Part shown: positions 24,917 through 36,165 of the stretch, one piece after another
How the letters are laid out: every line of letters starts with the position of its first letter
How positions within the stretch are numbered: the first letter of the stretch is position 1
DNA from: Acidobacterium capsulatum ATCC 51196
Lineage (GTDB): Bacteria; Acidobacteriota; Terriglobia; Terriglobales; Acidobacteriaceae
Direction: 5' to 3'
NCBI RefSeq assembly: GCF_000022565.1
Contig: NC_012483.1
Span: 310,001 to 374,000 of the forward strand
Length of the DNA: 64,000 nt
The notes under the pieces: model-generated
Database searches by the model: none
Seen by the model: only the letters and a program-made list of their open reading frames with translations
What the model was told of the DNA's origin: nothing
Translations under genes and position numbers: made by a program

Positions 24917-26464
24917 CTAGGGAGTGGGAGAGGTGATGCTCTTGGCAGTGGCAGGATCTGCGAAGACTCCCGCGTGGGTGCCGAGGATCACGAGGGGAGC
25001 GCGGTAGAAGGTATATGCCCCCTCCTGCGCCCTGGCTAGCACGCTTCCAGGGAAGATGCCCAGCAGCAGGGTGGTCGCCACCGTCAAAAAGAGCGCCAGC
25101 AGCAGCGCAAATGACGGGCGGCCGGTCGTGAGTACCAGTGCGCTCTCTGCCGGCTTCGAATAGGTCGCCGTCAGCAGACGCAGGTAGTAGAACACCGCGA
25201 TGCCGCTGTTGATCAGGCCGATAATTGCCAGCCAGATCATGCCCGAGTGAATGGCAGCCGAGAAGACATAGAACTTGCCAAAGAAGCCGCCGGTGAAGGG
25301 AATACCGATCAGAGACAGCAGGAAGAAGGCCATCACGCCACCGAGCAGGGGGCTGCGATAGGCCAGACCCTTGTAATCCTCCACCAGGGTGAGCCTGTCA
25401 TCATAGCCACCGACGTGGCTGATGACCGCGAAAATGCCCACATTCATGGCGGCATAGGTCACGGCATAAAAGCTCGCGGCCGCGATGCCATCCGGTGAAA
25501 GCGCTGTAAAGGCCACAAGCAGATAGCCCGCGTGCGCAATCGACGAGTACGCCAGCATGCGCTTGACGTTCCGCTGCCGCAAGGCCCCGAGGTTGCCGAT
25601 GGTCATCGACAGAGCTGCGATGATCCAAAGCAGCGGTACCCAGTGGAAGTGGAAGACAGGGAAGGCTTCATAGGCAATCCGCAGGAGTACCGCAAAGGCT
25701 GCCGCCTTCGGCGCTGTGGACATCAATCCCACCACCGGCGACGGTGCGCCTTCATAGGCGTCGGGGGTCCATAGATGGAAGGGAGCCGCGGAAACCTTGA
25801 AAGCCAGCCCGATCAGAATAAAGGAGAGCCCAACCACGGCGAGTGGCAGCGCATGGCTGGTCAGCAGGGCCGCTGCGATGTCGGGAATATTCGTCGTGCC
25901 GGTTGCGCCGTAGGTCAGGGCAATGCCGTACAGAAAGAACGCCGTGGCAAACGATCCCAGCAGGAAATACTTGATCGCTGACTCCGGCCCCTTGGCGCTG
26001 CGGCGGCGAAAGCCCGCGAGAATATAGGTTGCGATCGACGAGATTTCAAGACCGATGAAGACCAGCAGCAGTTCGGCCGCACAAGTCATCAGCAGCATGC
26101 CAACAGCGCCAAAGGCCATCAGCGCAAACAGCTCACCGGTATTCTCGGTGTCTGGCTTGATCGCATCAATCGTCACCAGCGCAGATACCAGAACAATGCC
26201 GCTGATGAGAATGTGAAAGAAGACGCTGAAGGCGTCCGTCTGCACCACGCCGAAGTAAGCAGTCCCGATCGGCAAGCCGTACTGATAAAAGCTGGCCGCA
26301 AGAGCGAGCAACGCTCCGAGCACCGTCAGCCAGCCAAGCGGCTTGCGACTGGCATGCTTCGGAAACAACGGTTCCAGCACCATCACCACAACGCCGGTGA
26401 TCGTGAAGATGATCTCGGGAAGAATGCGGAGCAGGGGATACGTATCTGTCATGCCTTGAATCAT
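24917..26464 (-). CDS. nuoN: NADH-quinone oxidoreductase subunit N
   Basis: Antiporter-like proton-pumping membrane subunit of complex I, 515 residues, about fourteen helices. Typical blocks are [40 protein letters not shown] and [20 protein letters not shown], with the conserved Lys in the broken-helix region. It overlaps nuoM by 4 bases and is the last gene of the operon, followed by a hairpin terminator. The sequence is complete and of normal length. Confidence 0.95.
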
Positions 26465-27978
26465 CGCGTCATCCCTTTCGGCGCCTGAGCGGCATTCGCG
26501 ATACTTCCCGTCATCGTGGGAACGTTCGCCAGCGGCTTCATGCCGCCATCAATGGCCTTGATCCAGTAAGGCGATGCCACGCCCATCACAACCATGAGCA
26601 GGATCATCGGCCATACCGTGATCAGTTCGCGTCCGGTCACGTCAAAGGTCGCCCGGCCTTGTACCAGCGCCGATTCCGGCCCGTAGAAGACACGCTGAAT
26701 CATCCACAGCATGTAAGACGCGCTCAGGATGACGCCCAGCGTAGCAATCACTACCCAGCCGTGATGGCCGGGGAAGCTGCCGCTCAGCACCATGAACTCG
26801 CCGACAAAGCCGTTCAGAATCGGCAGGCCAATCAACGAAAGCGTGGTGATGACATACAGCGTCGCCATGTGCGGCAGACGCTTCGAGAGGCCGCCGTACT
26901 GCGCAATCTCAAAGGTGCCGTAGCGCTCGTAAAGAATGCCCAGCAGCACCAGGAGCGCGCCGCCCGAAACACCTTCATTAATGATCTGGTAGACAGCGCC
27001 ATCAAGGCCCGTCAAGGAGAAGCAGAAGATGCCAAGCGTGCAGAAGCTGAGCTGGCTCAGAATCGAATAGGCCACCAGCCGCTTCATGTCCTTCTGCACC
27101 AGAGCCACCAGCGCGCCATAGATCAGGCCAATGACCGCCAGCGCAATCATCCACGGAGCAAACTCGCGGGACTGCTCCGGAAAGAGACCCAGATTAAAGC
27201 GCAGGATCGAATAGAGGCCAAGCTTGCCGGCAATCACCATCGCCATGGCGGTGGGAGCCTCGGCAATACCATCGCCCAGCCAGCCGTGCAGCGGGAAGAC
27301 AGGGACTTTGACCGCAAAGGCCAGCAGGAAGGCCAGCGAAACCCAGATCAGAGCCTGAGGCGAGAATCCACCGGTCGCGATGGAAGCCTGCAGCTTCTCA
27401 TAGTCAAACGTCCCGGTGCGGGCATAGAGCCAGAGGATCGCCACCAGGAAGAGCGCGGAAGGAATAAACGTATACAGGAAGAACTTGATGGCAGCCCGCG
27501 GTCCACGACTGCGGCCAAACATGGCAATCAGGATCGCCATCGGCACCAGTGTCAGCTCCCAGAAGCCGTAGTAGAGGAAGAGATCGAGCGAAATGAACAC
27601 GCCGATCATCGCCGTCTGCTGCAGCAGAAACAGGAAGTAGAACTCCTTGGTGCGAGTTTCGATGGCCTTCCACGAAACCAGAACACCAATTGGCGCGAGG
27701 AAGCCGGTGAGCACCACGAGCCACATGGAGAGTCCGTCCACGCCAATGTGGTAGTTGATGGCGGGATGCAGGATCCACGGAATGTTCACTTCAAACTGGA
27801 AGCCCGGACGGCCGTATTGAAAATGAGCCGGCAGGTGAAGTGTCAACAAGAAGGTCGCGAGCGAAACCAGCAGGGCCCACCACTGGATCAGGCGTCCCTT
27901 GCGAGGCAGCAGCGCGACGACAACCGCTCCTGCCGCAGGCAGGAAGGTCATCAGCGATAAGATCGAGTCGTTCAGCAC
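26461..27978 (-). CDS. nuoM: NADH-quinone oxidoreductase subunit M
   Basis: Second antiporter-like pump subunit, about 505 residues. The start is set at GTG 27978, which has AAAGGAAAGG in front and lies 30 bases after the nuoL stop; an open frame back to 28083 would overlap nuoL. Key segments are [54 protein letters not shown] (the conserved Glu), [20 protein letters not shown] and [19 protein letters not shown]. Normal length and motifs. Confidence 0.95.
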
Positions 27979-28007
27979 GAAGCCTTTCCTTTGTCCTCTA
28001 TGCTCGA

Positions 28008-29996
28008 CTAGCGAAGCATGAAGTTGGTCGTGAAGCCGAAGTAGGTCACGATCAGCAGCAGTGCCGCTCCCAGCGCCAGCCATCCGGCGTAAGAGCGAAT
28101 GTTTCCAGATTGAATACGGGCCACGATGGCGCCAAATCCCTGAGTTGTCATGCCGGCTGCATAGGCTGAGCCGTCGATGATGCCACGGTCAATGAGCAGA
28201 TTCAGTACAAAGCGCGAGAAGAAGAGCACCGGTGCCACAATCACGGCGCCATAAATCTCATCCACCCAGTACTTGTGCAGCACCAGCTCATACAGGCCAT
28301 GGAACTGCTTGGCGATCTTGCCCGGCAGCTCCGGCTTGGCGTAGTAGAGTACGTGAGCTACATACCAACCGGAGAGCGCCACCAGGGTCGAGACTCCGGC
28401 CAGAATCGCTTCCAGCTCCTTGCTGCCGCCAACGGTCTGTACTGGAATCTGAGCCACGCGGAAGACCGGATCCAGAAAATGTGTAAACCAGTCGTTGCCG
28501 CCCAGTCCCTCCGGCCAGCCCATCCAGCCGCCTATGACCGACAGAATCGCCAGAATCGAAAGCGGAAGCAGCATCACCCACGGGCTCTCATGAATGCCGC
28601 CATGATGGCCGTGGCTATCGCCGTGCCCGTGTCCAACAAACTCGGACTTGTGGGTGCGGTCTTCGCCCCAGAAGGTCATGTACCAGAGGCGGAACATATA
28701 GAACGCCGTGATGCCCGCCGTCAGCAGACCCACAAACCAGTATGCCTTGCCCCAGCCCGACGAGATGAAGGCGTTGTAGAGGATGTCGTCCTTGCTGACG
28801 AATCCGGAAAAAGGCGGAAACCCCGAGATCGCAACCACGGCCGCGGTCATCGTCCAGAACGTCACAGGAATCTTCTTGCGAAGATTACCCATCACCCGCA
28901 TATCCTGTTCGCCGCTGAGCGCATGAATCACTGAACCGGCCGCAAGGAAGAGCAGCGCCTTGAAGAATGCGTGCGTCACCAGGTGGAAGACGCCAGCGCC
29001 GTAGGCCGCGACACCGCAACCCAGGAACATATAACCGAGCTGGGAAACCGTTGAGTAAGCCAGAACACGCTTGATGTCGGTCTGCGCGATCGCCATCGTG
29101 GCCGCAAAGAAGCATGTCGCAGTTCCGATCACCGCTACCACGGTCAGAGCCGACGGGGAGCGGTCAAAGATTACATGCGTGCGGGCCACCATGTAAACAC
29201 CGGCGGTGACCATCGTGGCCGCGTGAATCAGGGCCGAAACCGGCGTCGGGCCTTCCATGGCGTCCGGCAGCCAGACATACAGCGGAATCTGCGCCGATTT
29301 GCCGGTCGCGCCCAGCATCATCAGCAGGGCAATCGCGGTCAGAAAACCGCCCTGCCACTCGGGGTGCATGCTGATCTGGCTGAAGACCTGCCCGTAATTC
29401 AGCGTGCCGAAATGCTGAATCAGCAGGAACATCGCCAGCAGGAAGCCGAAGTCGCCCACGCGATTGAAGATGAATGCCTTCTTGCCGGCATCGGCTGCAG
29501 ACGTCTTCAGCACATAGAAGCCGATCAGCAAGTAGGACGCAAGGCCCACACCTTCCCAGCCAACAAACATCAGTACGAAGTTGTCAGCCAGCACCAGCGT
29601 CAGCATGAAGAACATGAAGAGATTCAGGTAGGCGAAATAGCGCCAGTAGCCCTCTTCATGAGCCATGTAACCGATGGAGTAGACGTGAATCAGAAAACCC
29701 ACGCCCGTGATGACACAGAGCATCACCATCGTGAGCTGGTCGAGCTGGAAGACAAAGTCAGCGTGAAAGCCGCCAGCCGAGAGCCACGTCGCGACGCGCT
29801 CCACATGCGGCAGCGTCAACGAGCCAAAGCGAGCCACAATGGTGGCCACCTGAATCACAGGAATCGCGGTGGCAAGGATGGCTACCGCTGAAACCAGTGC
29901 CTTCGGGAAACGGCGGCCAAACAGTCCATTCACCAGGAATCCGGCAAGGGGCAGAATGGGCAACAGCCATAGGTGCAGATTGGGGATTCCGTTCAT
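28008..29996 (-). CDS. nuoL: NADH-quinone oxidoreductase subunit L
   Basis: Largest pump subunit, 662 residues, carrying the long C-terminal lateral helix that runs along the membrane arm. Motifs: [73 protein letters not shown] and [20 protein letters not shown] His/Gly-rich loop ([18 protein letters not shown]) near residue 455 lies in a matrix-side loop and is not conserved. It overlaps nuoK by 4 bases. Confidence 0.96.
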   Translation of the reverse strand: MNGIPNLHLWLLPILPLAGFLVNGLFGRRFPKALVSAVAILATAIPVIQVATIVARFGSLTLPHVERVATWLSAGGFHADFVFQLDQLTMVMLCVITGVGFLIHVYSIGYMAHEEGYWRYFAYLNLFMFFMLTLVLADNFVLMFVGWEGVGLASYLLIGFYVLKTSAADAGKKAFIFNRVGDFGFLLAMFLLIQHFGTLNYGQVFSQISMHPEWQGGFLTAIALLMMLGATGKSAQIPLYVWLPDAMEGPTPVSALIHAATMVTAGVYMVARTHVIFDRSPSALTVVAVIGTATCFFAATMAIAQTDIKRVLAYSTVSQLGYMFLGCGVAAYGAGVFHLVTHAFFKALLFLAAGSVIHALSGEQDMRVMGNLRKKIPVTFWTMTAAVVAISGFPPFSGFVSKDDILYNAFISSGWGKAYWFVGLLTAGITAFYMFRLWYMTFWGEDRTHKSEFVGHGHGDSHGHHGGIHESPWVMLLPLSILAILSVIGGWMGWPEGLGGNDWFTHFLDPVFRVAQIPVQTVGGSKELEAILAGVSTLVALSGWYVAHVLYYAKPELPGKIAKQFHGLYELVLHKYWVDEIYGAVIVAPVLFFSRFVLNLLIDRGIIDGSAYAAGMTTQGFGAIVARIQSGNIRSYAGWLALGAALLLIVTYFGFTTNFMLR

Positions 29997-30307
29997 AGCT
30001 TCATCAAGTCCACTTGATCGACGTTAAGGGTGCTGCGCGAGCGGAACAGCGCGATGATGATGGCGAGTCCAACGGCTGCTTCCGCGGCGGCAACCACCAT
30101 CACAAAAAAGACAAAAATCTGGCCGCTGAACTGGTGGTTGATCTGCCGCCAATAGTTGGCGAAGGCCACAAAGCTCAGGTTGACCGCGTTGAGCATCAGC
30201 TCAATCGACATAAAAATGGTGATGATGTTGCGCTTGATGAGAAACGCACCCACACCAATCGAAAAGAGGATAGCGCTCAGAACGAGGTAATACGCGACAG
30301 GAACCAT
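29993..30307 (-). CDS. nuoK: NADH-quinone oxidoreductase subunit K
   Basis: A 104-residue, three-helix membrane subunit. The conserved Glu residues of the proton path are visible in [18 protein letters not shown] and in [17 protein letters not shown]. It lies 5 bases after nuoJ and overlaps the nuoL start, consistent with tight translational coupling in the membrane-arm part of the operon. Confidence 0.96.
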   Translation of the reverse strand: MVPVAYYLVLSAILFSIGVGAFLIKRNIITIFMSIELMLNAVNLSFVAFANYWRQINHQFSGQIFVFFVMVVAAAEAAVGLAIIIALFRSRSTLNVDQVDLMKL

Positions 30308-30312
30308 GGCCG

Positions 30313-30831
30313 CTAGCGCTCCTTCCCGGGCTGTTTTTCGTTTGTGTGCCGCGCCAGCGCCACCGCGCCCAGAATCGCAATGAGGATCAGGACCGACGTG
30401 ACCTCAAAGGGCAGCAGCAGATTGCGGAACAGCACCTGGCTCAACTCGCCCGTACCCACCATGTCCGGGCCGAGGACGGCATAACCGAGTGATGGCTGAT
30501 GCGAGAGAAAGATGAACGTCAACAGTGCGAAGAGTGCCGCTGCTCCTGGAAAGCCAAGCCAATAGGCCGCGCGGCTGCCGTGAGTGCGCTCCTCCTTGCC
30601 GGCATTGAGCAGCATGATCACAAAGGTAAAAAGCACCATGATGGCGCCGGAGTAAACGATCACCTGCGCCGCGGCCAGAAACTCCGCGCCGAGCAACAGA
30701 TAGAGCACCGCCAGAGAGGTCATCACGACAATCAATGACAGCGCGCTGTTGATCGGATGGCGTTGCAGCAGGAGATTGATAGCTCCCGCTACACAAAATG
30801 CGCCGAAGATAATAAAGAGAACCAGATGCAT
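30313..30831 (-). CDS. nuoJ: NADH-quinone oxidoreductase subunit J
   Basis: A 172-residue, five-helix membrane subunit. Characteristic stretches are [13 protein letters not shown]-like [40 protein letters not shown] and the third-helix VIMLLNAG. In most complex I operons nuoI stands between nuoH and nuoJ; here only 64 non-coding bases separate them, so nuoI is absent. Confidence 0.94.
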   Translation of the reverse strand: MHLVLFIIFGAFCVAGAINLLLQRHPINSALSLIVVMTSLAVLYLLLGAEFLAAAQVIVYSGAIMVLFTFVIMLLNAGKEERTHGSRAAYWLGFPGAAALFALLTFIFLSHQPSLGYAVLGPDMVGTGELSQVLFRNLLLPFEVTSVLILIAILGAVALARHTNEKQPGKER

Positions 30832-30895
30832 GCTTGCGTCGCCTGAGTTGAAAGAAAAAAAGCGGAACGTTTCAGCAGCCGAAGCTAATTGTAAT

Positions 30896-31948
30896 TCACT
30901 GCAGAGGCGCCCGGAGTCCCAGCCAGAAGCTCGTCACCACGATATTCGCAATTGCCAGTGGCAGCAGAAACTTCCAGCCAAAACTCATCAGTTGATCGTA
31001 ACGGAAGCGAGGCAGCGTGCCGCGCACCCAAATATAGAGGAACAGGAAAAGGAAAACCTTCAGGACAAACCAGAGAACCGGCAGCAGAGCATCGAGCACG
31101 GGTCCAAACGAAGGAAACAGGCTGCCGAAGGGGCTCGACCAGCCGCCAAAGAAGAGCAGCGTCGCCACGCAGGAGACGGTGATCATGTTGGCGTATTCCG
31201 CCATGAAGAACATGGCAAATTTCATCGAGCTGTATTCGGTGTGATAGCCCGCCGTCAGCTCACTCTCCGCTTCAGGAAGGTCGAAGGGGGCGCGATTGGT
31301 TTCGGCGTATGCCGCCATCAGGTAGATAAAGAACGCGACAAATTGAAAGCCGCCAAAGAAGTTCCAGCTCAACAGGCCGTGAGCCGCCTGCAGGTCCACA
31401 ATCTTGTTCAGGTTGAGCGAACCGGTGCGCAGCACCACGCCCACCAGCGCCAGGCCAAGAGCAAGCTCATAGCTGATCAGCTGCGCGCTTGAGCGCAGAG
31501 CCCCCAGCAGAGAATATTTATTGTTTGAGGACCATCCGGAAAGGGCAATCCCGTATACACCCACCGACGTCACACCCAGGATCACCAGCAGCCCGATATT
31601 GACGTTCGCGATATTGAACAGGTCCACGCCTTTATAGGTGATCTCTTTGCCGAAGGGCACTACGGAGATCGAAATCAGCGCACAAGCCAGAGCAATGATC
31701 GGCGAGATGATGAACAGCGGCTTGTAAACAGAAGTCGGAATCAGATCTTCTTTCAGGAAGAGCTTGATGCCGTCTGCCAGCGGCTGCAGCAGCCCAAACG
31801 GGCCGACACGACTGGGTCCCCACCGGTTCTGGATGCGGCCGACTACCTTGCGCTCCAGCAATACCGTATAGGCGACCGCGGTGAGCAGGATAATCAGCAC
31901 CACGGCGATCTTGATCACACTGAGAAGTAAAAACCACCAGAAACTCAC
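30896..31948 (-). CDS. nuoH: NADH-quinone oxidoreductase subunit H
   Basis: Membrane subunit forming the quinone-binding interface with the peripheral arm, 350 residues. Diagnostic loops are LLERKVVGRIQNRWGPSRVG, GLLQPLADGIKLFLKED, AYAETNRAPFDLPEAESELT (quinone-site acidic loop) and GYHTEYSSMKFAMFFMAEY. Complete and normal in length. In a standard complex I its partners are NuoB, NuoD and NuoI; of these only NuoD is encoded in the window. Confidence 0.96.
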   Translation of the reverse strand: MSFWWFLLLSVIKIAVVLIILLTAVAYTVLLERKVVGRIQNRWGPSRVGPFGLLQPLADGIKLFLKEDLIPTSVYKPLFIISPIIALACALISISVVPFGKEITYKGVDLFNIANVNIGLLVILGVTSVGVYGIALSGWSSNNKYSLLGALRSSAQLISYELALGLALVGVVLRTGSLNLNKIVDLQAAHGLLSWNFFGGFQFVAFFIYLMAAYAETNRAPFDLPEAESELTAGYHTEYSSMKFAMFFMAEYANMITVSCVATLLFFGGWSSPFGSLFPSFGPVLDALLPVLWFVLKVFLFLFLYIWVRGTLPRFRYDQLMSFGWKFLLPLAIANIVVTSFWLGLRAPLQ

Positions 31949-31969
31949 GTCGTTCGGGCCTTCCTGTCC

Positions 31970-34315
31970 TTAGTCCGCGGCTGTTTCCGCCGGGTTTTGT
32001 ACCTTCGATTCCATCACCGAGTGCAGCATCGTGCTGTACTCGCCAAGCGTTCCAGAGGTGAAGAGCGTGTCATTGGCGGGCAGCACCAGATCGCGCCGCG
32101 AGGCCCCGGTCTTAATCTGCACCAGGTCCGACTTCACGTGCTCGCTGTTACCCGCCAGCAGATCGAGGCGCGGCACATCATACGCCGGAACCAGTCGCTG
32201 CATTTCATCAAAGATCGCAAACGGATCGAACGGGCTCGTCTTGATCTCCAGATGATGCGCCGTCAGCCAGACCGCGTGACGGTCTGCTTCGCCGGACTGT
32301 GCGCCGCGTGTCTGGCCAAAGTCAGAGCGCACGCCTTTACCGAAGGGCACCAGAGTCTTGAGGTCATGTCCCATGTGCCCGGCCAACCGCACTGTCAGTT
32401 CAAAGTCGGCGCGCACACCAGCGCGGTCGGCTGCCTTCTTGACCAGTTGCAGATCGCCGTAGGTATTCGTCGCCGTGCCAGCCTTCTCATACAGGTTGGC
32501 TGCCGGGAAGACCACATCGGCCAGCTTCGCCGTCGCGGTCAGGAACATGTCCTGCGCCACCACGAACGTGTTCTTGAGCGCAGCCGGATCCACTCCGTAC
32601 CGCGCCACCGGATCTTCGCTTGCGACATACAGAGCCGCCAGATCGCCACGCTCGGCAGCATCAAACATCTGCACGATATCCATACCGGCCTCTGCCGGCA
32701 GGGCAGAGCCATACTCCTGCGCAAAGTGTGCCGCGGCACTCACCGGCACATAGCCCGGCAACAGGTCAGGGAAGAGACCCATATCGGCCGCGCCACGCGA
32801 GTTGGCATAGTCACCCAGGCAGGCGAACTTCACATTCGGGAAGCTCGCGCCCAGCGCCACCAGCGCTTCGATGTCGCGTCCGCGATACTCCGAACCGAAT
32901 GCGATGACGACCGATTCTTCCTTGCGCAGCGCTTCGCGGAAGCCGGACGCCGAGGCATTGCCGGCCAGGGCCGCATCATTGCCGCCCAGGTAAGCAACGA
33001 GAGCCGCATACTGGGTCTGCTCAATCTGCAGGAAGCTGGTGGACTGACGGCGCAGCTTGATCAGTTCATGATTCACCGCATAGAGCCGGGCCTGATTATT
33101 CCGCACGTTGGTACGAATCTGCCAGGCCAGCAACGGGTGCTGCTCTGTCGGATCGTTGCCCAGGAGCAGAATTGCCGGAGCCGCGCCGAAGTCCGCAATT
33201 GAGGCTTCCTGCTTCTGGTTCGCCTTGAGTGCAGCCACAAAGCTCGGATAATCCGCCGTGCGGTGATGATCGATGTGGTTGGTGCCGAGCACCGTGCGGG
33301 CAAACTTCTGCAGCAGGTAGGCTTCTTCGTTCGTGATGCGGCTCGAGCCGATCACGCCCATCGCCTTGCCGCCGCGCGTGTCGCGAATCTCACGCAGCTT
33401 CTTACCGGCAAAGTCCAGTGCCTCTTCCCAGCTCACTGCCTTGAATTCGCCATTCGCCTGCTTCACCAGCGGCTGCGTCACGCGGTCTTCGCGGTTGGCA
33501 AAGTCAAAGCCGTAGCGGCCCTTGATGCAGAGAAAGTCTCCGTTCAATCCGCTCTTGTCGCGGTTGTCGCCGCGCACAATTTCCATGCCGTCGTTGGCGC
33601 GCCGCACACCCAGCGTCGTCTTGCAACCGTCGCCGCAGTGTGTGCAGACGGTGCTCACGTGAGTCATTTCCCACGGGCGGGTCTTGTAGCGGTAGGTGCC
33701 TGATGTCAGTGCTCCGACCGGGCAGATGTCGATGCACATGCCGCACTCTTCGCACTCCAGGTGATCCTGCTTGTTCGGCGCAATCACCGCACCGGCGCCG
33801 CGATTCTGAATGCCGAGTGCCCACACATCCATGCCTTCGCCGCAGACGCGCACGCAGCGGTAGCAGAGAATGCAGCGCGGACGGTCAAAGTAGACCACCG
33901 GGGACCACTGCTGCTCTTCGCGATGCTGCTTGATCTCCACGAACTTCGATTCATGAGCCCCATACTTGAAGGTCATGTCCTGCAGTTCGCATTCGCCGCC
34001 GGCATCGCACACCGGGCAGTCGAGCGGGTGATTGCCCAGCAGCAACTCGATCGTAGCCTTGCGGGCCTGGGCGATCTCCGGGCTCTCGGTGGTCACCACC
34101 ATGCCATCGGCTACAGGAGTCGTGCAGGCCGTCTGCAGCTTCGGCACCTTCTCCAGGCGCACCACGCACATGCGGCAGGCGCCCTGCAGCGAGAGGCCGG
34201 GGTAGTAGCAGAAAGCCGGAATTTCGATGCCCGCCTGACGGCAGGCTTCAATCAGCAGCGTGCCCTTGGGGGCCGTAAGTTGCTTGCCGTCGACGGTAAA
34301 GGTTACGTCAGCCAT
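31970..34315 (-). CDS. nuoG: NADH-quinone oxidoreductase subunit G
   Basis: Peripheral-arm subunit of 781 residues carrying several Fe-S clusters. The N-terminal 2Fe-2S ferredoxin has CYYPGLSLQGACRMC; the next cysteines lie in HPLDCPVCDAGGEC; two 4Fe-4S sites follow in RCILCYRCVRVC and CEECGMCIDICP. The molybdopterin-oxidoreductase-like domain starts VSTVCTHCGDGCKTTLG, with a later Cys in FLCIKGRYG, enough to bind the extra N7 cluster. The C-terminal half is the usual catalytically inactive domain. It lies 15 bases after nuoF. Confidence 0.95.
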   Translation of the reverse strand: MADVTFTVDGKQLTAPKGTLLIEACRQAGIEIPAFCYYPGLSLQGACRMCVVRLEKVPKLQTACTTPVADGMVVTTESPEIAQARKATIELLLGNHPLDCPVCDAGGECELQDMTFKYGAHESKFVEIKQHREEQQWSPVVYFDRPRCILCYRCVRVCGEGMDVWALGIQNRGAGAVIAPNKQDHLECEECGMCIDICPVGALTSGTYRYKTRPWEMTHVSTVCTHCGDGCKTTLGVRRANDGMEIVRGDNRDKSGLNGDFLCIKGRYGFDFANREDRVTQPLVKQANGEFKAVSWEEALDFAGKKLREIRDTRGGKAMGVIGSSRITNEEAYLLQKFARTVLGTNHIDHHRTADYPSFVAALKANQKQEASIADFGAAPAILLLGNDPTEQHPLLAWQIRTNVRNNQARLYAVNHELIKLRRQSTSFLQIEQTQYAALVAYLGGNDAALAGNASASGFREALRKEESVVIAFGSEYRGRDIEALVALGASFPNVKFACLGDYANSRGAADMGLFPDLLPGYVPVSAAAHFAQEYGSALPAEAGMDIVQMFDAAERGDLAALYVASEDPVARYGVDPAALKNTFVVAQDMFLTATAKLADVVFPAANLYEKAGTATNTYGDLQLVKKAADRAGVRADFELTVRLAGHMGHDLKTLVPFGKGVRSDFGQTRGAQSGEADRHAVWLTAHHLEIKTSPFDPFAIFDEMQRLVPAYDVPRLDLLAGNSEHVKSDLVQIKTGASRRDLVLPANDTLFTSGTLGEYSTMLHSVMESKVQNPAETAAD

Positions 34316-34330
34316 TCCTGTCTCGATTCT

Positions 34331-35644
34331 CTAAACCGTTGCCAGTTCGTAGTCGGCTGCGGGGTGATAAGGGCAGCCCTTGCCATTGAGGTGATCTTCA
34401 AACTCTTTGCGAAACTTCTTCACAAAGCCGATGGTCGGCATTGCCGCCGCATCTCCGAGCGGGCAGAAGGTGCGGCCCAGCATATTTTCCGCAATGTATT
34501 GAATGTTGTTGATGTCCTTATCGACCGCCCCGCCCATGTGCAACCGCGTGATCGACTTCTGCAGCCAATCGGTACCCTCACGGCAGGGAATGCACCAGCC
34601 ACAGCTCTCATGCCGGTAAAACTTGATGGTGCGCAGCGCAAACTCGACCATGCAGACCGACTCGTCGAGCACCACCACGCCGCCCGAACCGAGCATCGAT
34701 CCAGCCTTCGCCACCTGGTCAAAGTCCATGCCGATGTCGATTTCATCCGGCAGCAGCACCGGCACTGAGGATCCACCCGGAACCACAGCCTTCAGCTTCT
34801 TGCCGCCGAGAATACCGCCCGCAACCTCATAAATCATCTTCTTGAGGTTGTAGCCCATGGGCAGCTCATAAACACCGGGCTTCTCCACGTGTCCGCTGAT
34901 GCAGAACAGGCGGGTGCCGCCGTTGCGTTCCGTGCCGTACTTGGCATACTCGGCCGCGCCGATGCGGAAGATGTGCGGCACGCTGGCCAGCGTCTCCGCA
35001 TTGTTGATGACGGTGGGGCCGCCATAGAGTCCCACCACGGCAGGGAAGGGCGGTTTGATGCGGGGCACGCCGCGCTTGCCTTCGAGCGACTCCATCAGGG
35101 CCGACTCTTCGCCCACTTCATAGGCACCGGCGCCGGTCTGCACCACCACGTCAAAGTCATGCTGGCTACCGAAAATGCCCTTGCCCAGAAAACCCTTGGC
35201 GTAGGCAGCGGCGACGGCCTTCTCCATGATCTGAATCAGGTAACGGTACTCGCCGCGCAGATAAATGAAGCCCATCTTCGCGCCAATCGCGAGGCCGGCG
35301 ATCATGGTGCCTTCAATCACCGAGTGCGGATCGTGCTCAAAGATCAGACGGTCCTTGCAGGTGCCCGGCTCGCTCTCGTCGCCGTTGACCAGCACATACT
35401 TCGGCTTGGCCGACTGCTTCGGGACGAACGACCACTTCATGCCGGTGGGGAAGCCCGCGCCGCCGCGCCCGCGCAATCCGGAGGTCTTCATTTCATTGAT
35501 GATCGCGTCCGGTTCCATCTCCAGGCACTTGCGCACCGAGGAGTAGCCCTCCAGCTCAATGTAGCGATCAATATCGACTGCGCCTCTGCCGAAGCGGTAG
35601 CTGACGACCGGCACAACATCGGGATGTGTCGTGAGATAAGCCAT
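34331..35644 (-). CDS. nuoF: NADH-quinone oxidoreductase subunit F
   Basis: NADH-oxidising flavoprotein of 437 residues. FMN and NADH sites: GLRGRGGAGFPTGMKWSF and YVLVNGDESEPGTCKDR; the Gly-rich FMN loop recurs in YLRGEYRYLIQIMEKA. The 4Fe-4S N3 ligands lie in ESCGWCIPCREGT and a later Cys in MLGRTFCPLGD. All residues expected for NADH entry are present. It starts 2 bases after the nuoE stop. Confidence 0.96.
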   Translation of the reverse strand: MAYLTTHPDVVPVVSYRFGRGAVDIDRYIELEGYSSVRKCLEMEPDAIINEMKTSGLRGRGGAGFPTGMKWSFVPKQSAKPKYVLVNGDESEPGTCKDRLIFEHDPHSVIEGTMIAGLAIGAKMGFIYLRGEYRYLIQIMEKAVAAAYAKGFLGKGIFGSQHDFDVVVQTGAGAYEVGEESALMESLEGKRGVPRIKPPFPAVVGLYGGPTVINNAETLASVPHIFRIGAAEYAKYGTERNGGTRLFCISGHVEKPGVYELPMGYNLKKMIYEVAGGILGGKKLKAVVPGGSSVPVLLPDEIDIGMDFDQVAKAGSMLGSGGVVVLDESVCMVEFALRTIKFYRHESCGWCIPCREGTDWLQKSITRLHMGGAVDKDINNIQYIAENMLGRTFCPLGDAAAMPTIGFVKKFRKEFEDHLNGKGCPYHPAADYELATV

Positions 35645-35646
35645 GC

Positions 35647-36147
35647 CTACTTGCTCGCTTTCGCCCGGTACTCGTCGAGTACCTTGTCCATCAGTTCAGG
35701 GGTCAGATTTTCGTGAAAGTCGTAGTTCACCTGCACGGCCGGCGCCCAGGAGCATGCGCCGATGCACTCCACTTCTTCCAGCGAGAACACGCCATCCGCG
35801 GTGGTCTGCTTGTTGCCGATGCCCAGCCGCTTGCTGCAGTGGTGCAGCAGTTCATTGCCGCCGCGCAGCATGCAGGCAATATTGGTGCAGACCTGCACAT
35901 GATATTTGCCGACCGGCTTGGTCCGCATCAGGGAGTAGTAGCTGACCACATTGCGAACATCGAGTTCCGCGATGCCAATGCGCTCTGCCACTTCGGCGAC
36001 CACTGCATCCGAGATGTAGCCGACTTCGTCCTGCGCGTAGAGCAGCATGGGAATCAGGGCCGAGCGCTTCACCGGATAGAGCGTCACCAGCCGGTCAAAA
36101 CGAGCTGCCAGCTCAGGAGAGAAGATCGTAGTTTTTTCGGCTGCCAT
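35647..36147 (-). CDS. nuoE: NADH-quinone oxidoreductase subunit E
   Basis: Thioredoxin-fold 2Fe-2S subunit (cluster N1a) of 166 residues. Cluster ligands are the Cys residues in VQVCTNIACMLRGG and VECIGACSWAPAVQVN. The N-terminal helices resemble the family pattern YPVKRSALIPMLLYAQDEVG. With NuoF and NuoG it forms the NADH module. An unidentified gene separates it from nuoD. Confidence 0.95.
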   Translation of the reverse strand: MAAEKTTIFSPELAARFDRLVTLYPVKRSALIPMLLYAQDEVGYISDAVVAEVAERIGIAELDVRNVVSYYSLMRTKPVGKYHVQVCTNIACMLRGGNELLHHCSKRLGIGNKQTTADGVFSLEEVECIGACSWAPAVQVNYDFHENLTPELMDKVLDEYRAKASK

Positions 36148-36165
36148 GCGCCGCTTACTCCTTGC

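Noticed and set aside
25200-25215. GCCGATAA-like string inside nuoN
   Set aside because: It lies within conserved coding sequence and lacks a -35 partner at 11 bases.
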